DNA from: Populus alba
Taxonomy: Eukaryota > Streptophyta > Magnoliopsida > Malpighiales > Salicaceae
Assembly (NCBI RefSeq): GCF_005239225.2
Contig: NC_133299.1
Coordinates: 1,616,967 to 1,680,966 of the forward strand
Direction of reading: 5' to 3'
Length of the DNA stretch: 64,000 bases
The notes beneath the pieces were generated by a model. It ran no database searches and had not been told where the DNA came from. It was given only the letters and a program-made list of their open reading frames with translations. Numbering within the stretch: the stretch's first letter is position 1; every line of letters starts with the position of its first letter. This document shows, piece after piece, positions 11,903-24,600 of this stretch. Position numbers and translations under genes: made by a program.

Positions 11903-14311
11903 TCAACATCGAGAGATGTTGATCAAGTCCAAACAATGTTGGAACTTGATCATTGAGACACATTTTATGAGCATGTCAGCTGGATTATCTGCGGTACCAA
12001 TCTTTTGTAGCAGAATATCCCCTTCATCCACAATTTCTTGAACAAAATGAAATTGAACATCGATGTGCTTGGTGCGGGAATGATGAACCTGATTCTTTGC
12101 AAGACAAATAGCACTTTGACTATCACAATGGACATCCACGTGCTCTTGAACAATTCCCAAATCTTCAATCAACCCATGTAACCAAATAGCTTCCTTGAAA
12201 GCTTTTGTTACTGCCATGTACTCTGCCTCAGTTGTTGACAAAGCTACTATTGATTGTAAAGTTGACCTCTAACTTACAGGCCCTTTAGCAAGTGTAAACA
12301 CATAGCCTATTGTGGAACGACGTTTGTCTAAGTCACCAGCATGGTCCGAATCCACATAACCAACTAAAGTTTATTCAAGTCTATCATCCCTTACAAACTT
12401 CAAACCAATATCAGTTGTGCCGTGAATGTACTGTAGAATCCACTTAACTGCCTGCTAGTGACCCTTTCCCGGATCATGCATATGCCTCTTCACCATACTG
12501 ACAGCATGTGAAATATCTGGTCTCGTACAAACCATTGTATACATTAATGCACTAACTGCATTTGCATACAGAATTTGAGCCATATATTTGTGCTCTTCCT
12601 CTGTGTGTGGAGACATTGAAGCATTTAACTTAAAATGAGGAGTTAAAGGTGTGCTTATCGGCTTGGTCTTACCATCTACCCTAAATCTCTGTAGAATTTT
12701 CTTCAAGTATTGGGTCTGTGTCAAACAAACTATGTCTTTTCTTCTGTCTCTCTCTGAATCTCCATGCCAAGAATCTTCTTAGCTTCTCCAAGGTTTTCAT
12801 TTCAAACTCAGTTCTCAATTAAGCTTTCAGTCTATCAATCTCCACCTTGCTCTTTGATGTAATCAATATATCATCCATATATAAGAGCAAATAGATGAAA
12901 GAACCACAAGAAGTTTGCGAAAATATACATAGTTGTCAAACTGACTCCGTGTGTATCCATGTTCTGTCATGAACTTATCAAATCGCTTATACCATTACCG
13001 AGGAGATTGTTTCAAGCCATACAATGACTTCTTCAGTTTACAAGCCCAATTCTCTTTCCCAGTGACTTTGAAACCATCTAGCTGAGACATGTAAATTTCC
13101 TATTCCAAATCTTCATATAGGAAGACAGTTTTTACATCAAGTTGGGCTAACTCTAAATCAAATTGTGCAACCAAGGCTAGCAGAATACAAATTGATGAAT
13201 GCTTAAAAACTAGAGAGAATACCTCATTATAATCTATCCCCTCCTTCTAAGCATACCCTTTTGCTACCAATCTTGTTGTGAATCGGATGTTGTCTTTTCC
13301 AGGATTACCTTCCTTCTTGGCATATACCCACTTGCAACCAATTGTCTTTTTTCCCTTAGGGAGTTGTACCAAATCCCAAGTCTGATTTTTATGGAGAGAT
13401 TTCATCTCTTCATCCATTGCCTCTTTCTATTTTGCACTTTCTATACTCTGTGCTGCTTCTTTGTAGGTGTAGGGGATTTCATCATCAATCACTGGAAGTG
13501 CATAAGCCACCATGTTACAATACCGGGCAGGTTTCTTGATAACTCTTTTCGGTTTACTCGTTGCAATGGATTCTTGTTGTGTGGTTGCTGGAGTTGTTGC
13601 ATCCTCTTCATCTGAATCTTCTTCAGTAGGGATTGTCTGAATAGTCTTTATAGGGATGACTGAAGTCTCCAACTCCACCTGTTGTGCATCACCAGACTGT
13701 TTTTCCTTCTCCTGCGATTTCTCTTGCTGTGATATGCCAGATTCATCAAAAGTGACATCTCTACTCAAAATCACTTTCTTTGATTCAGAACACCAGAGTC
13801 TATAACCTTTTACTCCTCCACTAAAGCCCAACAATATAGCTTTCTTGGCTCTAGGATCTAGCTTGGACTTAGTAACATGATAATATGATGAGCAACCAAA
13901 TACATGTATAGAGTCATAATCATTTGCAGGAGAGCCTGACCATACCTCCAAGGGGGTTCTTCCATTTAATGCTGCTGAAGGTAACCGATTAACAATATGA
14001 CGGGCATAGCTTAATGCCTCGCCCCAGAACACTTTGCTTAGTCCTGAATATGATAGCATACATCAGACTTTCTCCACCAATGTGCGGTTTATGCGTTCTG
14101 CTACTCCATTTTGTTGTGGTGTTTTGCGCACAGTAAAATGTTGCTTGATCCCTTTATCCTGGCAAACTTCAAAGAAAGGATCTGAAGTGTACTCACCACC
14201 ATTATCTGACTGAAGAGTTTTAACTCTTCTTCCAGTTTGAGGCTCCACCATTTTCTTCCATTTCAGAAAGATATCATGGACCTCATCCTTGTGTTTCATC
14301 ATGTACACCAA
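11903..14311 (-). pseudogene. Copia-2 integrase, reverse transcriptase and RNase H remnants
   Basis: The minus strand holds an integrase second half (14311-13427, with SDNGGEY and the NGVAERINR motif), reverse transcriptase fragments (about 13400-12455) and an RNase H end (12241-11903, with STTEAEYMA and a terminal ADML block). A stop codon separates the two integrase parts here but not in the second copy at 33064-32180. The reverse transcriptase region has many stops. It is not functional. Confidence 0.85.
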
Positions 14312-14331
14312 TTATTGGGGAATCCGACCGG

Positions 14332-14788
14332 TGATGTACTAATAATTGCTCATTGGAGGGTACACACACTGACACAATATTTAACGTGGTTCGACAAACC
14401 ACCTACATCCACGAGAGAAGCCCTTTGATTATATAAGGAGAGAACAAGATTTACAATAATAGAGGAGGAGGAATTATTCCCTCTTTAGCTTCAACCTCAC
14501 TCTATTTCTCTATTCTTAGTGCTGCAATGGCAACTACTGTTGGCTGCCCTTTGCAACCCACTCTCTCCTATATTTCTCACATCTTTGGCTCTACTATCTC
14601 TCTCTCAACTCTCTCTTTCTTAGTGCCTATTTATAGGCTTCAATGGCAGCTCCTTTTCTTCAACAACAGCAGCAGCACATGAGAATTGATGCATTTGTCA
14701 ATGGTGGTTGCACCCACCATTAAAAATGGTAAACCTACTTCTTAGGGTAGGTTACACATTTATTGCACATTAATGGCAAATCCCAACA
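14332..14788 (-). repeat. Copia-2 5' LTR, from a different family than its 3' LTR
   Basis: About 457 bp, starting TGTTGGGATTTG and ending GTACATCA on the minus strand. The minus-strand TATA box CTATAAATAGG is near 14628-14638. The integrase fragment follows almost at once, so the primer-binding site and gag have been deleted. Confidence 0.65.
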
Positions 14789-15476
14789 ATTTCATTTATT
14801 CCTATCCTTAATTTATTTTTCTCCTGATAAGCCAAATATATGATTAGGAAAGCAACCCAAGTGGACATGAAACCTCCTTGGCGGAAGAGTCTAGGGCAAA
14901 CACTAGACAATTCTTCAGATGAAGACAACATAAACCAGAGCAAAGTAATTTATTAAACCTTCGACACAGTTCCCTTGAACGGACTATCTTGTCCTTTGGG
15001 AGAAGACTCCACACGCAACAGTAGCCAGCCATATTATTTAGCAATAATTTAAATTAGAAAAGCTGAAGATATCATCATGCATGTTTATATGAACTATTAT
15101 TAAACAATGAAATATTTAGCTACCAAGGTAAAATTTGCTGGTTAAATTTGACCAGTTCAATAATTATATCCAAAGTTATGGATGTTTTCGACATGCCGAT
15201 TACTTCACGAAACTCAGGTATTTTCTCAAATTTAACCCTGATCCATCGAATCAGACTATCCATATAACTTAGTTATTATATATCCATAACCAACTATTTA
15301 GAACATTGTTATGTTATCAAGATTTAATTACTTATGCCTCATCGTTTCATAAATTAAATAAGTGGTCTCTTGAACGGGCACAAATCCCTCGAACGGTCTA
15401 TCTTGTCCTTTGGTAAAATTACTACAACAAGTACTGCATCATTTAGGAAAAAGACTCAACAGTCAACACTAGCAAT
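14789..15476. repeat. UGT-cluster flank repeat, copy 1
   Basis: No gene is seen. This stretch recurs at 33546-34233 and, with the hAT insertion inside it, at about 51470-52054 plus 55604-55710. Its second half (about 15220-15470, marked by CTTGAACGGGCACAAATCCC) also recurs at 20580-20810, 37400-37620 and 59010-59135. It marks the module boundaries of the cluster. Confidence 0.7.
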
Positions 15477-16860
15477 CACTACAAGATTTAACAGTTTTAC
15501 CAATGGAATTTTTCCGTCTGCGTGAAACACATTCCGTCGGTAATTAATTTACCAATGGAATCATCGACGGAAATGATCTGTCGGTGAATCTTTCCTTGGT
15601 AATTTTTTTCCGTCAGTAAATCCGTTGGTAATAAAAAATATTATTACCGACGGATTTACTGACGGAACAGACGCATCGGTAATAATATTTTTTATTACCA
15701 ACAGATTTATTGACAGAATTACCGACGGAATCCGCTGGTAATTATTTAAATTTTTTGTTAAAAAAATCATTTTATAAAATTATAAAATAATTAAATTAAC
15801 ATAAATCAACACTCTATAATATATACTCAAAATGCTTGGAAAAAATAAAAAGAAAATCAACTCAAACAAATTTGCAACAAATAAATAAAACAAAAAAATG
15901 AAGTTGCAATTGCTAACAATTTAAAAATCATATAAATAAATCAACTACAAATTGATCTCATATGAAACAAATATAGTGAAAAAAATCTTACCTTAATGTA
16001 GTTGCAAGTGAAGCTAAGAAGAGAAACAAAATGTCATAAAGCATATTAATTAAAAAAAAAACTTAGAGGATAAGAAAAGAAAGAAGAAGAAGACATACCC
16101 GAGCATGAAGGAGAAGAGAAGGAGATGAAGATAGAAGAGAAGAGAAAGAAATAGATATTGATGTCCTTTTACATATAGTGAAGAAGATGATGATGATGAT
16201 GATGATGATGAAGAAGAGAAGAAGAGAATAAGAAATGAGTCTATCTCTTGTGAGATAAGAGGATTCAGGCTTTTTATTGGGCGCGTTAGCGACGTAATTA
16301 CAGACAAAATTTCCGTCTGTAATATTTAATTTAAATTTTCAATTTCATAAAAAGTTTTCAGAAACCGCCAACAATCACCGATGATTTTTCAATCCATCGG
16401 TGATTTCGTCGCTAATCTTTAAATGAAACTTTCAAATTAATTTAATATTTTCAGAAAACCGCTAAATAACGCCGATGACTTTTCAATCCATTGGTGATTT
16501 TGTCCGTAAAGAACAACAATTAACACTGCAATTGGAAAGTGAACAGTTTTGGAGCTCTCTGGAAAATACCGACGGAAAATTCCGTCGGTGATTCCCTTTG
16601 TAATTAACATGATGAACAATGTTCACAGTTTACCAATGAATTTACTGATAGATTTTACCGATGGAATGTTTTCCGTCGGTAATTCCGTTGGTAAAAATGA
16701 CACGTCATCATTTTTTTTTTGCCTTGTTTGAATTTTTTTCCGACGGTAATTCCTTCAATATATATTCTGTCAGTAAAATCCCTCGGAAATTTACCGATAT
16801 AAATATTCCCTCGATATTTTTGTTTATATTTTATGATTTTTTGGTAATGAATGTTTGTAT
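15477..16860. mobile_element. CACTA-like non-autonomous element, one end only
   Basis: The left end reads CACTACAAGATTTAACAG, the classic En/Spm CACTA terminus. Many copies of TACCGACGGA / TCCGTCGGTAA in both orientations cluster near both ends (15495-15745 and 16265-16800), as subterminal repeats of this superfamily do. No transposase is encoded. The matching CTTGTAGTG end was not found, so the right end is truncated or diverged; the boundary near 16860 is approximate. A poly-Ser frame at 16050-16307 comes from a trinucleotide repeat (ATG/GAT) and is not a gene. Confidence 0.75.
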
Positions 16861-16911
16861 GAAATATAAGTGAGCAATGCACCGACACTAATGACCTTGG
16901 AAGCAATGCAT

Positions 16912-17040
16912 TTGTCTTGAGCTTCAATTATCTTTCAATAAAGACACGGTTTTTATTTCATGACAAGAGCACTTCCATCACCAACTTGTCTAGATCGATG
17001 GATGATGAACCACTGGGGCCAATTGGCCTATGGATGATAA
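16912..17040 (-). pseudogene. UGT 3'-end relic
   Basis: The minus strand matches the last 20 or so codons of the UGT exon 2 (Pro-Ser-Gly-Ser-Ser-Ser, then LDKLV) plus 3' UTR, with the first part of the gene absent. It lies just downstream of UGT-C and resembles the UGT-C 3' end at 17120-17245. An equivalent relic is near 35760-35880. Confidence 0.7.
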
Positions 17041-17148
17041 TTAATCGCAGAATACATGAGATATTAATTGGAAATATATCAACTCTAGGAAACAACAAAG
17101 GAATAACGGTGTCTTTCTGTCTTGTCTTGAGCTTCAATTGTTTTCTTG

Positions 17149-19025
17149 TTATACGTCATAAGTTTGATTTCTTGACAAGAGCACTTCCGTCACCATCTTG
17201 TCTAAATTCATGGATGATGAACCACTTGGACGAGTGGCCTCGAGAGCTAACCTCTTCCACTCCATGGCTTTCTTCTTCATTTTCTTACCTTCTTCTCCTT
17301 CCATCAACTCTCTTACTTGTTTTTCCACATTTTCTCTCGTCACATTGCTATCAATCTCCATTCCAATTGCCCACTCATTGCATGTATACCGACAGTTTGT
17401 TTGCTGATCACCGAAGGACGGCCAACAAAGCATAGGCACGCCAGAAGAAATGCTCTCAATTGTGGAACCCCAACCACAATGTGTTAGAAAACCTCCAATA
17501 GATGGGTGGTTGAGAATTTCCTCTTGTGGACACCAACTACAAATAAAGCCCCTTTCTTTTGTTTCTCCAGTGAATTCTGGTGGCACTATCGCCGAGTCGC
17601 CGGTGATCATGTCAGGTCGTATTATCCATAAAAACGGGTGACCACTTTTCGAAAGTCCCATTCCAAATTCAACGAGCTGCTCTTTTGTAGCTACTGCTAC
17701 GCTACCAAAATTCACATAAATTACTGAGCTGGGTTTCTTGGAATCAAGCCATTGGAGACACTCAACTTCTTCTTTCCATAGGTTACAATCAATAGAATTT
17801 AGATCATCTTCTTGAATTTGATTGAGAAGTAATTGAAGTGGACCGATGGTGTAGACACGAGGAAACATAGAGTAAAGGGCATTCAGAACCTCTTGCTCCA
17901 AAGCATCGAAAGTATGGAAAATGACTGCAGAACCTGAAGGAGATCTCCCAACAGATTCCATGGAGAAGTTAAACAGACAGTCATTTGGATCTGTTGTGCG
18001 CATAAAACTTGGAAGATCCCTCAATCGTATATCTTTCATTCCTGGAATCCAGTCTACTACTCTGTCTAGATAGCCATCTGTTAAAAAGCTCGCGTCTGCA
18101 ATTTTAAATTGAATGCATGAGTAATTTTGTAAACGTTAGGGTTAATTTGTGAACATCATGCTTGTATACGAGTAAAATGACTCGAGATATATTGAAAGAG
18201 AGCAAAAGTCAATAGTTTGTGATGAAAGGTTGTGCTGAAAGAGGCAGTAATGATGAGACGAGCACCATCTCTACCAACTTTGCCATAGTATTTCGAAATA
18301 GAATCACTGTGCTAAGATCTTATAACCAATAAAAAGGAAAAACAAAGGACAAAATTATGTGGGCTAAAAAGGGAACATGGAAATACTCATAATTATGTGT
18401 ACATGGACGAACATGAACTCGAGCATATTACAAAGAATTTTTATTAAAAAAAAGAAAAAGAACATAGTTAATTGGTCAAGAGAAACTTGAATTCCTTGTC
18501 CATACCTTTTAGGGGTGCAAGACCTTTTTCTTTGAGTGCTTGAAACTGTTTAAACCCCATGAAGCTGCAAGCAGAGATAGTAAAGAACAACGCAATAGGA
18601 ATTTCGCGCTTCGCTGCAGCATCGATAGCGACAGGCATGAAACCATCAGAGACGATGCAAGTCACTGGGGGAACATCAGGTGATGCTGTGTCATTCAGCT
18701 TGTCTAGCAGGTCATTAAATGGCGCCAACAAGTTCTTCGTGGCAGCTTCACAAAGTCCGGGCAAATCTTGGGTGGCATTCTCATCGGAGGGAGGGAGGCC
18801 ATCAGGAATGGATTCGAACTGAAAGTCCGGCAAACCTTTCAGGGAATCAGGTCCTCTAGATTTAAGTAAACGCCTGTGATTGAACTCTGTATTGACAAAG
18901 GTGATGTGAAAACCTTTGTAATGTAGTAGTTTTGCTAGTTTAAGCACTGACTTTATGTGGCTTTGAGCTGGGGCAGGGAGACATACTGCATGAGGCTTAT
19001 GATCAGCTAAAATTTTACAAGTCAT
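17149..19025 (-). CDS. UGT-C: UGT85-type UDP-glycosyltransferase, two exons
   Basis: Exon 1 is 19025-18506 and exon 2 is 18095-17149, with a 410-bp GT/AG intron in phase 1 that completes an Asp codon. The product has about 488 residues and ends NQTYDV, a slightly longer tail than UGT-A. The start MTCKILADHKPHAV is the only ATG before the family start. The catalytic His lies in AQSHIKSV, and the Asp of the catalytic pair is probably in CIVSDGFMP. The PSPG box is at about residues 361-404 (WCPQ, HCGWGS, terminal D-Q). It is the best preserved member, with no visible defect. It is more distant from A and B than B is from G, and its closest relatives here are C' and UGT-H. The sugar donor is expected to be UDP-glucose; the acceptor is unknown. 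Confidence 0.9.
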
Positions 19026-19690
19026 GCCTCGAGCTCGCTCTTTCTTTCTCTATTTCCTCTGCTACTTGAGTTTCTGCTATTCGATGTTAAAGTGAACACA
19101 CCCATCACCGACTTATATCTATCAATTTTGAAGGACAAAACACTGCTAAATTAAACATGCTAAATTTTAGGGTATGGATTAATTAATTTTTCTAACAGTG
19201 TTACAGTAGCCAGCCATAATATTTATTAAACCGGTGGCTTTAACAGTGTTACAGTAGCCAGCCATAATATTTAGCAATAATTTATATTAGAAAAGCCTAG
19301 GATATCGTATACGTTTACATGCAATATTATTGAACAACGTATTAACAATACTCGCCTAGAAAACAACACTTTGTTTATATGAAACTTTTTTTTTTATTCC
19401 ATCATGAAAGAAGTTCCGTCACCAACGTGTCTACATTCATGGATGATGAACCACTGGGGCTAATAGGCCAATGGATGATATTTAATAAGTGTTTGGGGAT
19501 GCGGTTAAATTATGTTTTCTAAAAAATATTTTAATATCTGTAAATTAAAATAATCTAAAGCGGCGGGATTGACATAATTGCAAACATGCACCAGAGAACT
19601 GTTGGTCTAACCCCCTTTTTTTTTAATATTTTAATTTTAAATTAATTTTTTTCAGTATTTTTAAACTATATAGGATTTTAAAAATAAAAT

Positions 19691-19721
<31 letters not shown>

Positions 19722-20580
19722 ATTTTAATGTAATTTCAGATAAAAAAACATGTTGAAAAATAATCTTTACTTTATTCCCAAACAAGCTCGTTTAGAAATA
19801 AGGTAGCTTTTCCTTTTTAAAAAGTGTATTTACCTTGAAATAAAATAGTAAATTATTATTTTTTAGTGTTTTTTTATAATTTTATTGGGTTAATATTAAA
19901 ATAAAAATATTATTTTTAATATATTTTTAAATAAAAAATTCTTTAAAAACCATGATCCATGCAAGTTGTCTTTATTAATTATTAAAATGATTGTGTCTGC
20001 TGTTTATCCATGTTAGTTATTAGCTGTTATGTGTGGCATGATAACTACACAATTGCTCTGGACAGAAGGCAATTCCTTCTCCAATTCCTTAAAAAAAAAA
20101 ACGTAAAATAATATTATAATTTGCAGAGCAATAAAATATCAAATGTCAATTCTTTTTTTTTAATCAAATGCCATAAAGTATACGTATGTCGTTTCATCCA
20201 GCCTTACAGGTTAAGGGAGATTATAATTTTTGTTATGTTATAAATTAAAATAAGTAAATAGAGAATTCAAATGTATAGTTAAATCCCAAAAGTATTAGTA
20301 TACTGAGTAAACAGAGCCAAATGAATGGCTTTAGATAAATTTATTCCTTGCGTTGCAATGGCTGCCAAGTTACCTTGCATGCAGGGTGCCACTAGCAAAA
20401 TAGGGCTTGCGTTTAGCCAGGTCACCGCCCTATAAACAAAAGGGCTTTTCCCTTTTTAATCATCAAGTGATCGATTGCGTGTAGCCATAAATTAGCCAGC
20501 AGTTTTACAGCTTCCAAGCTGGCTGTCTCCAAGACTCTCCATCTCCATAAATTACTCCATCTTCCCGGACTTAACCGGCC
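19026..20580. other. 5' flank of UGT-C
   Basis: No gene is seen. A TATA-like string (GATATAAG, minus strand) lies about 90 bp before the start codon. The stretch has a 33-bp direct repeat (about 19193-19226 and 19249-19282), a UGT 3'-end relic (19402-19480), an AT microsatellite (19696-19721) and long AT-rich sequence that is repeated at 36241-37400. Confidence 0.55.
19402..19480 (-). pseudogene. UGT 3'-end relic, second
   Basis: The minus strand matches the UGT exon 2 end (GSSSMN followed by a VDTLVTE-like block). Only about 25 codons remain. In module 2 the equivalent sequence is joined directly to UGT-C' at 36240, so this relic marks the far breakpoint of that deletion. Confidence 0.7.
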
Positions 20581-20815
20581 TATTCCATCGATTCAGACTA
20601 TCCATATAACTTAGTTATTATATATCCATAACCGACTAATTAGACATTGTTATGTTATCAAGATTTAATAATTTATGCCTCATCGTTTCATAGATTAAAT
20701 AAGTGGTCTCTTGAACGGGCACAAATCCCTCGAACGGTCTCTCTTGTCCTTCGGTAAAATTACTACAAGTACAGCTAGCATTATTTAGGAAAAACAATCA
20801 ACACACAACATTGTT
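20581..20815. repeat. UGT-cluster flank repeat, second-half copy
   Basis: It matches 15220-15470, 37400-37634 and 59010-59135, including the GAACGGGCACAAATCCCTCG string. No coding content is seen. Confidence 0.7.
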
Positions 20816-21001
20816 TGTTTTCATTGTATTGATTGAATATAAATTATACAATTTATAGGATAAAAATCTATATTAAAACAGGAAACTAAATATATAAGGA
20901 AATCTGGAAACTAATTACAGAATCAATTTTTCTAATTCAAGAAACAAATATAGAATCGTACACTTACACAATCCCTAATTAGATGAGATAAAATCTCAAC
21001 A
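20816..21001 (-). repeat. Copia LTR, minus orientation, separated from its element
   Basis: A 186-bp LTR-like block begins TGTTGAGATTTTATCTC and ends CAATGAAAACA on the minus strand, and is followed on the plus strand by CTTCCCCTCAA, a polypurine tract read in reverse. Related LTRs are at 37635-37819 and 55711-55913; the last is still attached to copia RNase H remnants. Here the internal region is lost. Confidence 0.7.
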
Positions 21002-21614
21002 CTTCCCCTCAACTGGATGGCCAATCTGTTTACATCAATCTCTCGGCAAATTTGGACATGGAAATGGAACTAATGTGGTTTGGAGCTTGGAGAAGTGGCA
21101 TAGATTCACCTTTATTGAGTCAGGTTTTTTAAGGTTTCATCTTTATCTTTATAATATTTTCCTTTAAAGGATTATCCAGGACTCTCATCTTGTTAAGACT
21201 TATAGTCATATTCATCAATGTGTATTATGATGGAAAGGAAATATACATGGGAGATGGTGACTGGGAAGTCTTTTTATCTTTTTTATTCTTCCAAGGAGCT
21301 TTATTTTGGTGCTCCATGTCGTAATTCCTGGAAAAATTTAAAGCTTAGGGGATAGATTGTACAGGATAAACTCTCCCTTTTCTTTTGATCCGGCCTGGCC
21401 ATTGGAAGTGAAGAGAGTTGTCATGGTGTCCAGTGTTCAGGACCATCAAGCGGGATGCACTTGCTGGAGAATGTTTAAGTCGGGCCTTACATACAAATTC
21501 TGTAATGGGGTATTCTGCTGTAACTGCAATAAATTGCGAAGGCAACGCATAAGAAATGTTCTGTAAGATTAAGAGAACTGAAAGTCCTGAATTAAATGTA
21601 GTAAATTTCTCTCA
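21002..21614. other. Unassigned sequence replacing the 5' part of UGT-D
   Basis: This 0.6-kb stretch ends exactly where homology to UGT exon 1 begins (CAGCTGCTGAAGAGC). It recurs at 37820-38282 plus 43793-43947, where Copia-3 is inserted. I do not recognise it; short frames such as 21357-21566 have no family resemblance. CTTGC at 21458-21462 is the empty target site of Copia-3. Confidence 0.5.
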
Positions 21615-24600
21615 CAGCTGCTGAAGAGCGAGGAATACCAATTGCACTATTTGAAACTGTCTCTGCTTGTTGCTTCATGTGCTTCAAACAACTTCGTCCA
21701 CTCAAAGAAAAAGGTCTTACACCAATTAAAGGTATGAAGGTCCACTGTTTATCAGCATTTCGGGGTTGTTAATATCTGCATTGCAATTTAGTAACAAAAG
21801 ATCATAAAGCTAAATGTAATTTTGAAGAGAAAGATATCTTCTTGTTTTATTTCAGAGTAAGCCATTTTTACTGATGGTTTAACATCAAGATTCTATATTA
21901 TTGCCTGTGATCAAGCCTAATTATCTATGAATAAGGAAATAAATAATTAAAGATTCAATTACAGTATTTGACTAAACTTGATTTCCTATTCCGTGATTGA
22001 TTTCCTATGTTGTGCTTGATTTCCTTTAATACTCTCCCTCAAGTTGGAGTGTATGTTAATTACACCCAACTTACTAAGTAAAGTCTCAAACTGTGTGAAG
22101 CTTAAAGGCTTAGTAAGCAAGTTTGCTGGTTGGTGTGTAAATTGAATGTAAGCTGTCTGAATCATTCCTGCTTGAGTTTTCTCACCTATCAAATGACAGT
22201 CTATTTCTATGTGCTTGGTTTGCTCATGAAAGACGAGATTCGATGCCATGCGCATTGCTACTTGATTATCACAGAACAAAGTTACTGGCTGTGTGTGATT
22301 TATCTGTAAGTCCTTCAAAATGTTTTTTAGTCATGTAATTTCGCAACATGTAAGTAGCTATGGAGAGATATTTCGCTTCTGCACTTGAACATGATATTGT
22401 TGTCTGTTTCTTGGTTCTCCAATAAACTAGTGCCTCTTCAAGTAAAATGCAGCAACCAGTAACTGATCTTCTCGTGTCCTTACAACGAGCCCAATTAGCA
22501 TCACAAAATGCTTGTAATTGAAGTGCACCTGTGGACAGCAACAAGATGCCTTGCCTAGGTGTTTGTTTGATATATTTGAGCACTTTATAAGTTGCATCCA
22601 AATGGGGTTGTTGAGGCTTGTCCATGAATTGACTTAAGATATGCACAACATAAGTCAAATCCAGTCTAGTTATAGTCAGATAGAGTAACCTGCCAACTAA
22701 CCTCCTGTATGTTGATCCATCCTCCAAAAGCTTTCAATCAGATTGTGTTAGGGACACATTTTGCTCTAAAGGAGACATAGATGGCTTGACACCTAAAAAC
22801 CCCGTATCATCCAGAATGTCGAGTGTGTATTTTCTTTGTGACAGACTGATGCCATGTCGTGATCTTGCAACCTCGATGCCAAGAAAGTATTTAAATTGCC
22901 CCAAGTCTTTAAGCTTGAATTGCTTGGACAAGACAAGTTTGGTGTTTTAGATATCCTGCAAATTATTCCCAGCTAATATGACATCATCAACATTTATCAG
23001 TAATGCTAAAAAGTTACCACGATGGCTTCAAACAAATAAGAAATAATCAGACATACTAATGGAATCTTGCAGCCTTGAGCGCACCAAACAACGTGATAAA
23101 CCACTGTCTAGAAGCGTGTTTCAAGCCATACAAGGATTTGTCAAGTAGGATCCCACAAACATGTTGCCCGGCACACAATTGTGAATTTCATTCTCCATAT
23201 TAAATAATTGAACCACATTCACATGTGAGAATCGTTCTTGTAAATCAAGCCATATTTGTTTGGCATCTTTGTAGTTGATGATGCTGGTAGCAATATCTTT
23301 GGACATAGATCCCAGTAGCCAAGTTTTAACCAAGCTATTACATCGATTCCATTGTTGATGCTTATCTGGTTTCTTCTCATCATGCTTTTTCATTGAGCCA
23401 TCTATGAATCCAATTTTGTTTTTGACTGCAAGCACCATAGTCATGGATTGGCTCCATGTGCTATAGTTGTCTTCAACCAAGGGTTTTGGCACAAGGACAG
23501 CGCCAGGTTGATCTGAATGGTGAAGGTAAAGCTAGTGATAGGGATGATCCCATCTTGCGCTTGAAGACATGCTTCCTTGGTCTTTATCTCCCATGGAAGT
23601 CGGCTAAAGGGTTTATGTTTTATTTTGATACCTAGATTAATTGCTCTGATATAATGATATCTTCTTATTTTATTTTAGAGTAAGCAGAGTTTGCAATTTA
23701 TATTGATGGTTTATCATCAAGATCCTATATTATTGCCTTTGATCAAGCCTAATTATCTATGAATAAGGAAACAAATAATTAAAGATTCAATTATAGTATT
23801 TGACTAAACTTGATTTTCTATTCTATGATTTATTTCCTACGCTATGCTTGATTTCCTTTAACAAATTTTGTTTTGTACTTTTTGTGTTTTGCAGACGAGA
23901 GCTTTCTAACAAATGACTTCTTAAATAGAGTTATAGACTGGATTCCTGGAATGAAAGGTATACGTGTAAGAGATCTTCCGAGATATGCTCGTTGGAAGGA
24001 CCCCAATGATCGTGTGTTTAACCACAATATGGAATCAACTGAGAAAGCTTGTAAAGCATCTGCTATTATTGTACATAGTTTTGATGCTTTGGAGCAAGAA
24101 GTTCTGAATGCTCTCTACTCAATGTTTCCTCGTGTTTATCCTATCGGCCCCCTTCAACTTTTGTATGGATTATAAGGCCTGACATGGTCATTGGGCAGTC
24201 AGCTATTTTTCCAGCAGAGTTTATGGAAGAAACTAAAGAGAGGGGCTTTATTGCTAACTGGTGTCCCCAAGAAGAAGTCCTTAACCACCCATCAATCGGA
24301 GGCTTCATAACACATTGTGGATGGGGTTCCACAATTGAGAGCATTTCTTCTGGGGTGCCTATGCTTTGTTGCCCATTCTTCGGGGATCAACAAACAAATT
24401 GTAGGTACGCATGCAATGAATGGGGAATTGGAATGGAGATTGATAATGATATCAACAGAGAAAATGTGAAGACGCTTGTAAGGGAGCTGATGGAGGGAGA
24501 GAAAGGTAAGAAAATGAAGAAGCGAGCCATGGAGTGGAAAAAATTAGCAGTGGAGGCCACAGCTCCAAATGGTACATCATCCATGAATTTGGACAAGCTT

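Larger units (their letters stand above)
11393..14788 (-). mobile_element. Copia-2: Tork/Tnt1-like Ty1/copia element, 5' deleted, with two unlike LTRs
   Basis: The boundaries are deduced by comparison with the empty site near 51467, upstream of UGT-G. Both ends are LTR-like in the same (minus) direction: each has a TATA box (CTATAAAT) in the expected place and an R/U5 motif of the form ACGTGGTTCG or ACATGGTTCC. The two LTRs are otherwise not alignable. The primer-binding site, gag, protease and the N-terminal half of integrase are missing. Integrase C-terminal half, reverse transcriptase and RNase H remain as remnants. The same structure is at 29944-33545. Confidence 0.85.

Noticed and set aside
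16050..16307. Open frame with a poly-Ser run (also at 34826-35086)
   Set aside because: It comes from an ATG/GAT trinucleotide repeat inside the CACTA-like element.
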